Source: Bacillota bacterium | Lineage (GTDB): Bacteria; Bacillota; Clostridia; Christensenellales; Christensenellaceae | Length of the DNA stretch: 64,000 nt | Assembly: GCA_023408315.1 (NCBI GenBank) | Contig: JAEYKI010000008.1 | Coordinates: 310,001-374,000 of the forward strand | Direction of reading: 5' to 3' | Shown here: in pieces, positions 1-8,535 of the stretch | How positions within the stretch are numbered: position 1 is the stretch's first letter | How the letters are laid out: every line of letters begins with the position of its first letter | Translations under genes and position numbers: made by a program | The notes under the pieces: generated by a model | The model's input: the letters and a program-made list of their open reading frames with translations, nothing else | Told to the model about the DNA's origin: nothing | The model's database searches: none

Positions 1-284
1 AAAATATCTCCTATACAGTTCCGATACTCCATTTTTCATAAAAGCTATATTACCAGATTAAGTGTCTAAATTTTTGTACTGACGAATCCCGGCGATATTT
101 CCTGTAATTAAATTAGCACAATTTGATGTCAGTTATATTGAGTCATTCGCCCCGAATTGCATAACAAAAATTAAGTACTATTAATATACATCAATCTACA
201 AATTATTACAATATTTAACACATTGAATGAATAAAGTATTAAAAGGCAACAGTAGAGTAATTAAAAATGCAGCATATTCTATTT

Positions 285-492
285 TTAGTTCAAATTTGCA
301 ATATGTTTCAAAATTTAGTTCAATAGGATCTTTTATTTAAATAATTACTTCAACTTTGCAACAATTTTCAATTTTTATTTCATTAATTTTTATACTTATT
401 TCACTAATCCCTTCAGTCTGTAATATTTAAAAATGAAAAAAAGCGATATTATAGGCATTTTATAAATTGCTTATATTTCAAAAATTACTTCA
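285..492. repeat. AT-rich 30-nt-period repeats, possible IS21-type element end
   Basis: The octamer TTANTTCA occurs at 285, 315, 345 and 375 (exact 30-nt spacing), then at 396 and 485. The copies at 285 and 345 share a longer match (TTCAAnTTTGCAAnA followed by TTTCAA), so there is also a 60-nt pattern. The first 538 bases contain no supported gene and are far more AT-rich than the genes that follow. Multiple short terminal repeats are a known trait of IS21-family ends; assigning these repeats to such an end is inference, because no transposase gene lies inside the window. Confidence 0.45.
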
Positions 493-538
493 CTAGACAT
501 TTTTTCCCTCTCTTCTTCTTCATCATCCTCTCTTCTTG

Positions 539-1048
539 TTACAAAGTATGGATACCGGTGGAATCGAAATAAATAATACGCGGGGCAATTATTTGGCCAA
601 TTTCCAGTATTCCAATGGAGAAAAACACTTCCCGCCGTTTATCCGTTGGCGAGCCGGGATTGAATAACAGCGTGTTGCCGCTGTAATCACAGAAAGGTTT
701 ATGGCTGTGGCCAAAGCAAATGCAATCCACCGCATCGCCGCGAAAGCAATCGATTGCCCTTTGTAGTGTCTGCCCTTTTTCTCCGTGACCGTGGCATATG
801 CCTATGGTAAAGCCATCTTGTTTTAATATCTTTTTTTCACCCAGCCGTTCTTTTAAAAAAGACGGGTCAACGTTCCCTGCAACCGCCGTAACGGGTGCGA
901 TTTTTTCCAGCGCTTCCAGCACTTGGACACATGCAATATCGCCGGTGTGAATGATATGGCCTACGCGTTGAAACAGTTTAAAAACGACTGCAGGAAGCGT
1001 TTTTGCCCTGCCCGGTATATGGGTATCTGCAATTACGCCTATCTTCAT
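539..1048 (-). CDS. YfcE/MJ0936-type metallophosphoesterase
   Basis: This 169-residue protein has the calcineurin-like phosphoesterase motifs in order: an N-terminal D-x-H (IGVIADTH), GD (HTGDIA), GN (AGNVD), a GHGE segment and a C-terminal GHSHKP. The family hydrolyses phosphodiester bonds with two bound metal ions, probably in the cytoplasm. The frame stays open further upstream into ligD, but the ATG at 1048 puts the metal-binding D-x-H at the N-terminus as in relatives. It lies 4 bases after the ligD stop, so the two are probably cotranscribed. The natural substrate is unknown. Confidence 0.85.
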   Translation of the reverse strand: MKIGVIADTHIPGRAKTLPAVVFKLFQRVGHIIHTGDIACVQVLEALEKIAPVTAVAGNVDPSFLKERLGEKKILKQDGFTIGICHGHGEKGQTLQRAIDCFRGDAVDCICFGHSHKPFCDYSGNTLLFNPGSPTDKRREVFFSIGILEIGQIIAPRIIYFDSTGIHTL

Positions 1049-1052
1049 GCCA

Positions 1053-3509
1053 TTATTTAAGCCGTTGTGCAGTTTCAAAAAAGCCTTTCCACGGGTCGCT
1101 CCCAGCCATTCTTTTGAGAGCCTCAGCCATATCCACGCCATCCGGCGACACGGCATCCAGCTCTTTCCAGGCAATGGGCATGGACACCCTTGCGCCTTCT
1201 CTGGCCCGAAGTGAATAGGGCGCAATGCTGGTGGCTCCCCTGCCATTGCGTATCCAGTCTATGAATATCCTGTTTTTGCGCTGTTCCTTGCGAACGTTGC
1301 TTGTGTAGCGGTCTGGCCACTTTTGTTCCATTACCTCCGCTATATGCCTGGCGAAATCGTGAAAGGCCTCCCATCCTGCCGACGGCAGGAGGGGCACCAC
1401 CACATGGTATCCTTTTCCCCCGCTGGTTTTTAAATACGAGGCTAAGGATAGTTCCTCCAGCAACTCTTTCACATCCCGAACGCCTTGCCGCACCCTTGCA
1501 AGGTCCATTCCAACATCCGGATCCAGATCGAACACCATCATATCCGGCCGCTCAAGGTCATTCGCGCGGCTTCCCCAGGTGTGAAATTCCAGCGTTCCCA
1601 TCTGCGCTTCATAAATAAGGCCCAACGCGTCCTCTATGTAGAAATACTCTTCTTCCTCTTCCCCGCTGTTGCCCACAATGGGCATTTTTACAATGGCCTT
1701 GTTGTCCGGCCCCGGATGTTTTTTGTAAAAACAGGAGCCTGCCATTCCTTTGGGGCAGCGCACTATGCTTAAAATACGGCCCGCCACATAGGGCAGCATG
1801 CGCTTTGCCGCCTTTTCATAATACCGCACCACATCCTCCTTTGTGACTTGGGGATCGGTAAAAATCACCTTGCTTGGGCTGGTGATTCTGATTCCGCTTA
1901 TGGTGATGCTGTTGCCGCCTGCAATTTTCGATTTTTCCATAGCCTTATCCCCTTCCGGGCTTTCATTTGCCTGCTTGTCATTCGTTTTTTCTCTTTTAAC
2001 ATCCTTCGGATTTTTGTCTTCGCGCAGGCCCTTAAAGCTTGCCTGCCGCAGCAGGTTTTCTTCTGTCCATTCCGCAAATTTTATTTCCGCAACCAGCGCC
2101 GGCTCAAGCCAGGTTATTTTTTCGTTTCCGGCTGGTTTGGGTGAATGTTTAAACGGGCTTGTTTCCCGCTCTAAACCTTCGAATTTATTAATGAGTTCTT
2201 TTATGGTTTTTTGGGTGAAGCCAGTTCCCGCACGCCCGGCATACGCCAGTTCCCGCACCTGGTACACGCCCAGAAGAAGCGAACTGATGCCGTGGGTTTT
2301 TTTATCCGAAAGCGTGTATCCGCCAATCACAAATTCCTGCCTTGCGCAACATTTCAGCTTGATCCAGTCTCCGTTTCTTGTGCCGCTATAAACGGAATCC
2401 GCTTTTTTTCCTATAATTCCTTCCATATCCGCCTCGCAGGAGGCCTGCAGGCTGGCCCGGCCGTTGCCGCGCACATGGCGGCTGTAATGCAGGTTTACCG
2501 GCGCGTCCCTCATAAGCGCTTCCAATGTTTCTTTCCGCTCCATCAGCGGTCGTCCCCGCAGGTCGGCCCCATCCAGCGCCAGCAGGTCAAATACAATATA
2601 GGTAAGTTTCTTGCCCACGGGATTTTTCACATATCCCTGCAGCGCCTGAAAATCCGTGCGGCCCCGGCTGTCTGTAACCGCCATTTCCCCGTCCAGCACC
2701 ATGGCTCGGTCGTTCGCCCACCCTGCCAGGGAGTCCGCCACAGCGCGAAACTGCCGTGTATACTCTTTGCCGTTGCGCGTATAGAGTAAAGCGCCGCCGC
2801 CTTCCAGGTATGCCAGCACGCGGTATCCGTCAAATTTAAGTTCCCACAGCCATTCCTCCCCCTGTGGAAGGGTATTTACCATTTTGGCAAGCTGCACGTT
2901 AATTTTGCCGAAGGGATTTTCCGCGGTGCCCAAATGTTCATTGCCGCCCCGCCCAATTTCCTCCATGGTGCGTCCTGTACGCACGCTGGTTGTGAATCCG
3001 GAGACGCCATTGCCGGTTTGCGCGAATTCATCCCGCTCTTTTAAAAGCAGCCAGTTGTTACGGGCTTCTCCCTCTTTGGGTTTCATGCGCACCAGGGCCC
3101 ATTTTCCCCTGAGCCTTTTTCCTTTGAGCACAAATTTTAGAGAACCTTCCGCCAGCCCTGCGTCTGCATCACCAGCCGGCTCCCACGCGCCTTCGTCCCA
3201 TAACATCACTGTGCCGCCGCCATACTCCCCTTTGGGTATTGTTCCTTCAAAATGCCTGTATTCCAGAGGATGGTCCTCTACCTGCACAGCCAGCCGTTTA
3301 TCGCCGGGGTTGTAAGAAGGCCCTTTGGGCACAGCCCAGCTTAAAAGCGCGCCGCCCCATTCCAGGCGCAGGTCGTAATGATCCCGCCGCGCCAGGTGGT
3401 GCTGCACGGCAAATTGTAAAAGTCCTCCCGGTTCCTCCGTCTTTCCTTCGGGTTCCCCGGTAACTTCAAAGTTTCTTTTTTGGTTGTATTTCTCCAGTTT
3501 TCCGGCCAT
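1053..3509 (-). CDS. ligD: Multifunctional non-homologous end-joining protein LigD (PE-LIG-POL)
   Basis: The 818-residue protein carries all three LigD activities. The N-terminal 3'-phosphoesterase domain covers about residues 25-170 (RRDHYDLRLEW near residue 45). The ATP-dependent ligase domain follows, with the adenylated lysine expected at K225 in ELKFDGYR, plus LDGEM and EGIIGKK motifs. The C-terminal primase-type polymerase spans about 535-818 with catalytic DLDPD at 661-665. This order matches Pseudomonas LigD rather than the mycobacterial order. A charged linker at about 495-530 separates ligase and polymerase. LigD normally works with Ku; no ku gene is visible in this window. Confidence 0.95.
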   Translation of the reverse strand: MAGKLEKYNQKRNFEVTGEPEGKTEEPGGLLQFAVQHHLARRDHYDLRLEWGGALLSWAVPKGPSYNPGDKRLAVQVEDHPLEYRHFEGTIPKGEYGGGTVMLWDEGAWEPAGDADAGLAEGSLKFVLKGKRLRGKWALVRMKPKEGEARNNWLLLKERDEFAQTGNGVSGFTTSVRTGRTMEEIGRGGNEHLGTAENPFGKINVQLAKMVNTLPQGEEWLWELKFDGYRVLAYLEGGGALLYTRNGKEYTRQFRAVADSLAGWANDRAMVLDGEMAVTDSRGRTDFQALQGYVKNPVGKKLTYIVFDLLALDGADLRGRPLMERKETLEALMRDAPVNLHYSRHVRGNGRASLQASCEADMEGIIGKKADSVYSGTRNGDWIKLKCCARQEFVIGGYTLSDKKTHGISSLLLGVYQVRELAYAGRAGTGFTQKTIKELINKFEGLERETSPFKHSPKPAGNEKITWLEPALVAEIKFAEWTEENLLRQASFKGLREDKNPKDVKREKTNDKQANESPEGDKAMEKSKIAGGNSITISGIRITSPSKVIFTDPQVTKEDVVRYYEKAAKRMLPYVAGRILSIVRCPKGMAGSCFYKKHPGPDNKAIVKMPIVGNSGEEEEEYFYIEDALGLIYEAQMGTLEFHTWGSRANDLERPDMMVFDLDPDVGMDLARVRQGVRDVKELLEELSLASYLKTSGGKGYHVVVPLLPSAGWEAFHDFARHIAEVMEQKWPDRYTSNVRKEQRKNRIFIDWIRNGRGATSIAPYSLRAREGARVSMPIAWKELDAVSPDGVDMAEALKRMAGSDPWKGFFETAQRLK

Positions 3510-3644
3510 TTCTCGCTTGCCTCTTCAGAGGTTTTCTTTTTGTATTGTAACCAATATTTAGGCAACGATACAAGGGCATATTGCAGAGTTTTTAGTCTTT
3601 GCAACAAACAGCTAAAAACCACATAGAATATTTTTGGAATAGAG

Positions 3645-4043
3645 GTGTTTCATTTGATTTTGCAGGATTCTGTGGGATTAAAAAACGCGGAAACAGACCC
3701 ACTATATAAACCATATAAAATTGTAGTACATCTGCATACAAGAATGCTCTATTTGTATCAAAACAATAAACTTTATAAAAAATACCCTGTGGCTGTGGGA
3801 AAGCCCTCTACGCCTACCCCGAAAGGAAATTTTGAGGTTATAAACAGGGAAGAAAATCCCGGCGGAATATACGGCGATATGTGGATAGGTTTATCTGTAC
3901 CGCATATTGGAATTCATGGCACAAACGAACCCTGGCTGATTGGTAGAGCGGTTTCTCACGGATGCGTAAGAATGTATAACGAAGATGTGGTGGAGCTTGC
4001 GTATACAATCCCCAACGGCACTCCCGTTGCTATTGTAGAATAG
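3645..4043 (+). CDS. Small L,D-transpeptidase (YkuD domain)
   Basis: This protein of about 130 residues is almost entirely one YkuD domain. It has the catalytic signature HGTNEP followed by SHGCVRM, where the cysteine is the nucleophile, and a typical strand pattern from KIVVHLHTRMLYLYQ onward. The family forms 3-3 cross-links or attaches proteins to peptidoglycan. No signal peptide or membrane segment is visible, which is unusual for an enzyme acting outside the cell. The listed start is GTG at 3645. A TTG at 3654 is better placed behind AGAGGTG and may be the true start. Confidence 0.85.
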   Translation: MFHLILQDSVGLKNAETDPLYKPYKIVVHLHTRMLYLYQNNKLYKKYPVAVGKPSTPTPKGNFEVINREENPGGIYGDMWIGLSVPHIGIHGTNEPWLIGRAVSHGCVRMYNEDVVELAYTIPNGTPVAIVE

Positions 4044-4063
4044 ATTAAAAAAAGATAAAGTGC

Positions 4064-4111
4064 AAAAAAGTGATTTAAAGCAGCTTTTTATTCCCTGCAA
4101 ATCACTTTTTT
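4064..4111. terminator. Bidirectional terminator between convergent genes
   Basis: AAAAAAGTGATTT at 4064-4076 pairs with AAATCACTTTTTT at 4099-4111, and an inner GCAG (4080-4083) pairs with CTGC (4095-4098). Each strand ends in a run of T. It sits 20 bases after the L,D-transpeptidase stop and 29 bases beyond the aminopeptidase stop, so it can serve both. Confidence 0.85.
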
Positions 4112-4139
4112 ATCCGGGCGCGTATTCAATTGCTTTTGT

Positions 4140-5570
4140 TTATTGGTTATAGAATGTTTTATATCCTTTGTAAGCCATGTACACGTCTATTTTGCTTGCC
4201 ACCTCAAACGGCGCGTGCATGGAAAGGAAACCCGGCCCAACGTCCACAACGTCCATGCCGTATTTGGCCAGAAACATGGCTATGGTGCCGCCGCCGCCCA
4301 GATCCACGTAGCCCATTTCGCCGCTTTGCCATGCCACGCCGTGTGTATTGAACAGGTTGGTGATCTCCGCCACAAACTCTGCGTTTGCGTCGCTGGAACC
4401 CGATTTACCGTGGGAGCCGCCGTATTTCATAACCGCCACGCCCATACCCAGATAGGTGGCGTTGCGTTTGTCGCTCATTTCCTCATACGTCGGGTCAAAA
4501 ACCGCCGTTACGTCTGCGGACAAAAATTTTGAATAATAAAGCGCGTCCCTGAGCGTTATATCCGTATAGTCGTCCGCCGTCAGCTTGCACAGCTTGGCGA
4601 CAGTATTCTCCAGGAATGCGGACTGCATGCCCGTGTTGCCCATACTGCCGATCTCTTCTTTGTCCACCAGCACGCACACAGCCGTTTTGCCGGGTTTTTT
4701 TGTCTCCAAAATGGCCTGGAATGACGTATAGGCGCACACCCTGTCGTCCTGGCCGTACCCGCCGATCATGCTCCTGTCCAGCCCCACGTCGCTTGCCGCA
4801 AACGCGGGAACAATCTCCAGCTCCGCCCGCAGAAAATCCTCTTCGTGCAGGCCGTACAGGTCGTTCAGCAGGGTGAGGATGTTCGTTTTGATTTTTTTCT
4901 TCAGGCGCTCTTCCTTATAGGGCACATTGCCGAACAAAACGTTCAGACCCTCGCCGGTGATCCCCTGGGACATTGTTTTTTTCATCTGTTCCTGCGCCAG
5001 ATGCGGCAGCAGGTCTGAGATGCAGAACTTGGGTTCGCCCTCCCGCTCGCCTATTTTCAGCTCCACCTTGTCGCCGTTCGATTTGAATATCACCCCGTGA
5101 ATGGCCAGAGGTATGGTCGTCCACTGGTATTTTTTTATACCGCCGTAATAATGGGTTTTTAAAAGCGCGAGCCCGCCGGCCTCGTACAATGGATTGGGCT
5201 TCAGGTCTATCCTGGGCGCGTCCACATGGGCGCCCACCATGCGCAGGCCTTTTTCCATGGGTTCACTGCCAATAACGGCAAGCAATATGTTCTTGCCCCG
5301 GTTAGTGGCGTATACCCTGTCGCCGGGGTTCAGCTTTTTTTTACTTTTATAGGCTTCGTCCAGCGGGATAAATCCGTTTTTCTTCGCCTCCGCCTCTGCC
5401 CATTCCGTGGCCTCGCGTTCCGTTTTGTATTCGTTCAAAAACCGGACATACGGCCCGCAAAAATCAAAAATACTCTCTTTTTCCTTATCGCTCACCTTAC
5501 ACCATGCATTTTGGGGGTTGTACCCCAGGGTCTCCTGTATTTGCTCTCCCCTGCTTTTTTGCGTATCCAT
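4140..5570 (-). CDS. M18 family zinc aminopeptidase
   Basis: This 476-residue cytosolic metallopeptidase removes N-terminal residues from peptides. Metal and catalytic motifs of the M18 family are visible in order: GAHVDAPR, YGQDDRVCAY, the catalytic pair in DKEEIGSMG, and GGSHGKSGSSDANAEF near the C-terminus. Length fits the family. The frame is open 55 codons further upstream, but the ATG at 5570 is preceded by AGGAGG at good spacing and the upstream part resembles no family sequence. It has no close partner gene on its strand. Confidence 0.93.
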   Translation of the reverse strand: MDTQKSRGEQIQETLGYNPQNAWCKVSDKEKESIFDFCGPYVRFLNEYKTEREATEWAEAEAKKNGFIPLDEAYKSKKKLNPGDRVYATNRGKNILLAVIGSEPMEKGLRMVGAHVDAPRIDLKPNPLYEAGGLALLKTHYYGGIKKYQWTTIPLAIHGVIFKSNGDKVELKIGEREGEPKFCISDLLPHLAQEQMKKTMSQGITGEGLNVLFGNVPYKEERLKKKIKTNILTLLNDLYGLHEEDFLRAELEIVPAFAASDVGLDRSMIGGYGQDDRVCAYTSFQAILETKKPGKTAVCVLVDKEEIGSMGNTGMQSAFLENTVAKLCKLTADDYTDITLRDALYYSKFLSADVTAVFDPTYEEMSDKRNATYLGMGVAVMKYGGSHGKSGSSDANAEFVAEITNLFNTHGVAWQSGEMGYVDLGGGGTIAMFLAKYGMDVVDVGPGFLSMHAPFEVASKIDVYMAYKGYKTFYNQ

Positions 5571-5671
5571 TGAAAGCCTCCTGAAACACTGTATTCTATA
5601 GCCTAGGATTGGCAATAAACATGCAAATATACGGCAGCGGTAAAAATATTGGCCGCGCGGGCGCAATATGC

Positions 5672-5699
5672 AAAAAGCCCCGCGCCATAAGCGCGGGGC
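5672..5699 (-). terminator. Terminator of the NlpC/P60 gene
   Basis: A perfect 9-bp GC-rich stem (GCCCCGCGC at 5677-5685, GCGCGGGGC at 5691-5699) with a 5-nt loop is followed on the minus strand by five T. It lies 14 bases after the stop of the wall hydrolase gene. Confidence 0.92.
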
Positions 5700-5712
5700 C
5701 CATTGTTTATCT

Positions 5713-7089
5713 TTAGAATATTCTGCGGCCTTCAAGGAAGTTTTTAACCCAGTAGCTGGAGTTGATACTGGTTATTCTGATTTTGCCCTGGCTGGAGGAT
5801 GCGTCCACCATTGTGCCGTCTCCCAGATAGATGCCCACATGGCCGCGGTAGTCTATTACGTCTCCCCTCTGCAAATCGGACATGCTGCTGACTTTGGGGT
5901 AACTGGAATTGTGCCATCCGGCGGAGGTCATATACCCAATGCCGTTGCCGCTGAGCTTGAGGGCGTAATATACAAAACCGGAGCAGTCAAACACATTGGG
6001 CCCTTTTCCGCCCCAAACATAGGGCTTGCCCAGCAAAGAAAGCGCGGCTTGCACAAACGCCTCCGAATTTCCCGGATTGGCAGCCGGTTTGGCAGAACTT
6101 CCGCCGCTGCCCGAGTTACCGCTACCGGAGCTGCTGCCGGAATTGCTGTTTCCGGAGCTGTTGCTTGAACTGTTGCTGGAGCCTGCCGAACTGCCGCCGG
6201 AATTCCCCGAGCTGTTGCCGCTGTTGCTGCTGGACGAATGGCTTTTGGTGTATTCCACAGACGGCTCCGCGCCGGTGGAATACAGCATTTCGCGCGTATC
6301 CGACCCCACGTTTCCGTCGTCCGAAAGGCCGTTCATACGCTGGAAGTATTTCACCGCCTTAGAGGTGTCTGTGCCAAAATACCCTGTATTGCCCACCGAA
6401 TATCCAAGTTCCTTTAAACGGTCCTGGATGGACTGGACGTCCGGGCCGGAAGCGCCTTCTGATACGGTATACTTTTTGGCGTTTGCGGAAAAAAGAACCG
6501 TTTGGGTCTCAACCCCCGCAATGCCGTCTTCTGCAAGCCCGTTTTTTCTCTGGAAATATTGGATTGCCTGGGACGTAACGGGACCGAATAATGTCGTCGG
6601 CTCGTCCGCCTCCATATACTCCAGGTCCATCAGCCGTTGCTGTATCAGGGCCACAAAGGGCTCGTCCGTACCCGGCGTAATGGTTGCATAAATCGCTTCG
6701 GCGGATGCTTCTGCAATGGGCGTCGCAACCGCATCTTCGCCGGGTGTTGGGGCTGCCGCCCACGCAACGGATTCCGTCAGGTCGGAGGTCAGCTCTCCGC
6801 TGGCCGTAACAGATGGCGATGGCGAGGGGCTGGGCGTGGGTGTGGGCGCGGCACTCTGGATGGGCTGCACGGAAATCTTCGCCATGTTCTCCACCTGGTT
6901 GGTGTCCGCCGCCAGTGCAAAAATGTATGGAACAGTGATTGCCGCCGCCACAACGGCAATACTGATGAAAATACGTTTGTGAATCTGTTTTGAATTTCTG
7001 CTCTGGCTCGTGCGGGCCCTGCCCTCTTCGCCGGTTTCTTTTGGGGATCGTTTGTTTTTCTTCAATCGTTTATTTGCTTTTTGAAACAT
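5713..7089 (-). CDS. NlpC/P60 peptidoglycan endopeptidase with two PG-binding domains
   Basis: The 458-residue protein begins with a basic cytoplasmic stretch and one membrane anchor (about residues 41-62), followed by a Pro/Ser/Thr-rich region. Two peptidoglycan-binding type 1 domains follow (about 140-200 and 208-272, each with YFQRKNGL or YFQRMNGL). A Ser/Gly/Asn linker of about 60 residues leads to a C-terminal NlpC/P60 domain with the catalytic cysteine in FDCSGFVYYAL and histidine in RGHVGIYLGDG. The family cleaves stem peptides in the wall. It is monocistronic, with a strong terminator behind it. The linker is low complexity and could vary in length between strains. Confidence 0.93.
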   Translation of the reverse strand: MFQKANKRLKKNKRSPKETGEEGRARTSQSRNSKQIHKRIFISIAVVAAAITVPYIFALAADTNQVENMAKISVQPIQSAAPTPTPSPSPSPSVTASGELTSDLTESVAWAAAPTPGEDAVATPIAEASAEAIYATITPGTDEPFVALIQQRLMDLEYMEADEPTTLFGPVTSQAIQYFQRKNGLAEDGIAGVETQTVLFSANAKKYTVSEGASGPDVQSIQDRLKELGYSVGNTGYFGTDTSKAVKYFQRMNGLSDDGNVGSDTREMLYSTGAEPSVEYTKSHSSSSNSGNSSGNSGGSSAGSSNSSSNSSGNSNSGSSSGSGNSGSGGSSAKPAANPGNSEAFVQAALSLLGKPYVWGGKGPNVFDCSGFVYYALKLSGNGIGYMTSAGWHNSSYPKVSSMSDLQRGDVIDYRGHVGIYLGDGTMVDASSSQGKIRITSINSSYWVKNFLEGRRIF

Positions 7090-7243
7090 TAAGTTTACCT
7101 CATTTAATTTTTAGGGGCTTACGCTTAATTTTCTGATGAGCCTTATGGTAAGTATAGATGCGAATTATGAAGATTTTATGAAGATTTTAATATTTTATTA
7201 AATTTCTTAATATTTCCTTAACATTTTAATCCTGATATACCAA

Positions 7244-7268
7244 AACCGCTGAAATAAATCCAGCGGTT
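7244..7268 (-). terminator. Weak terminator after the DUF2318 gene
   Basis: AACCGCTG at 7244-7251 pairs with CAGCGGTT at 7261-7268. On the minus strand the stem ends in a short T run. It lies 26 bases past the stop of the DUF2318 gene. Confidence 0.6.
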
Positions 7269-7293
7269 CAGGCGTATTATCTGTTCTTATGAA

Positions 7294-7851
7294 TTACTTC
7301 TGGAAGTACTTTTTATACAACGCGAGCGTATCCGCGGATATGGCGATGGTGTCCACGCTTTCCGTTTTTTCATCGCCTGTAATGGGCACCGGGTTGCATC
7401 CGTTCTTTATTTTTTCTATGGAATTGATGTTGAACCGGTTCCCGCAGTTCTGGCAGACCAGTTCGTTGCCCTGCTGCTTGTAGTACCCCCTCCCGGAATC
7501 CCAGCATACCTGGCATGTGTTGAGGGAGGTGCGCACCGTTCCGTCGTCCGCACGCACGGCTATGATTTCCATCTTTGTGCCGCCTGACTGATACGGAATA
7601 AAGGTTGCGGCGGAGGTAATATCCTTTTTATTGATGGTAATCCCCTCCACGCTTCCAACTGGCTGCTCTGATGCATCTGCCTGCGCGCTTTGCGCGATGG
7701 GCTGCGTGGGAGCGGCGTTCTGCCCGGCGGCCGGGTTCTGGCTAATAACAACCAGAACGACTACGATTACGGCAGCCGCCGCAATTGCGGGATGCAGCCA
7801 CTTTTTTTGGGGCGTTTGCTTTTTGTTTTTTGTATTTCTGTTTTGACTCAT
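7294..7851 (-). CDS. DUF2318 (FtrD-like) membrane-anchored CxxC protein
   Basis: This 185-residue protein has one N-terminal membrane segment (about residues 20-41), a low-complexity linker, and a C-terminal domain with two Cys pairs (TCQVCWDSGRGYY and VCQNCGNRF). That is the pattern of the DUF2318/FtrD-like family, thought to bind metal or an iron-sulfur centre outside the membrane and found in iron or copper uptake and redox loci. It is the last gene of a copper-related run, 12 bases after an uncharacterised lipoprotein gene. Its exact role here is unknown; electron or metal transfer with the neighbouring cupredoxin protein is inference. Confidence 0.8.
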   Translation of the reverse strand: MSQNRNTKNKKQTPQKKWLHPAIAAAAVIVVVLVVISQNPAAGQNAAPTQPIAQSAQADASEQPVGSVEGITINKKDITSAATFIPYQSGGTKMEIIAVRADDGTVRTSLNTCQVCWDSGRGYYKQQGNELVCQNCGNRFNINSIEKIKNGCNPVPITGDEKTESVDTIAISADTLALYKKYFQK

Positions 7852-7863
7852 ACCGCCTCCTGC

Positions 7864-8517
7864 TTACGCGCCCAGATCATACGGCTTCACAAGCACGTCC
7901 ACGCTGCTGCCGTCCGGGTCCTTGATGGTGATGAGGGCCCAGCCATCAACGTTTTTTACATCCACGCCAATGTCCGTGAGCGGTTTTGCGGCGATTGCAA
8001 ACACAATGTCCTTATCGTTTGTTGTATAGTCTTTTGCAAACTCAAACTTGCCGCCCGTAACCTGTATTCCGTAATGGTCCAGGTCCTGGTGGTAGGACAG
8101 CGCCTTGCGGTCAAACTTTACGCTCTCAAATAAGGAATCCACCACATTTTCCTTTTCGCCCGTTCCGTTTCCGTAATCCGCCGTGAGGTAAAGGGTCGTA
8201 TCGTCCGCCCTGTCCCCCGCTTGCAATTTAGCCGGGTCCAGCCCCGCGTCCGTAAAGGGTGAGAGCGGCGTTTCCATCACAATATCTTCTGTCCCGGACT
8301 GGCTGTAGTCGCTGCTTACCCGCAGTTTGGTCTCGCCGTCCACAGATATGTAGAAATATCCGTTTGCGGCGTCGTCCGAAACAATTTGCGGGAACGCGGC
8401 CGTAATGTCCTTAAGCGAACCCGGGCTGTAATTGGCCACAACGTCCGTTGCGCCGCAGGCCGCAAATACCAGTATGGAGGCTGCCGTGAGCGCGGCAATC
8501 AGTAAACCTTTTTTCAT
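7864..8517 (-). CDS. Uncharacterised lipoprotein in copper cluster
   Basis: This 217-residue protein has a lipoprotein signal peptide ending in VFAAC, so the mature protein should be tethered to the outer face of the membrane. The rest is acidic and rich in beta-type segments, with no cysteine or catalytic motif that I recognise. Similar phrases recur (LSPFTDAGLDPAKL and AKPLTDIGVDVKNV), hinting at two related halves. It lies 18 bases after copA and 12 before the DUF2318 gene, so it is probably part of the copper operon. A metal-related role is inferred only from context. Confidence 0.75.
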   Translation of the reverse strand: MKKGLLIAALTAASILVFAACGATDVVANYSPGSLKDITAAFPQIVSDDAANGYFYISVDGETKLRVSSDYSQSGTEDIVMETPLSPFTDAGLDPAKLQAGDRADDTTLYLTADYGNGTGEKENVVDSLFESVKFDRKALSYHQDLDHYGIQVTGGKFEFAKDYTTNDKDIVFAIAAKPLTDIGVDVKNVDGWALITIKDPDGSSVDVLVKPYDLGA

Positions 8518-8535
8518 ATATAAGCTTTTTCTCCT

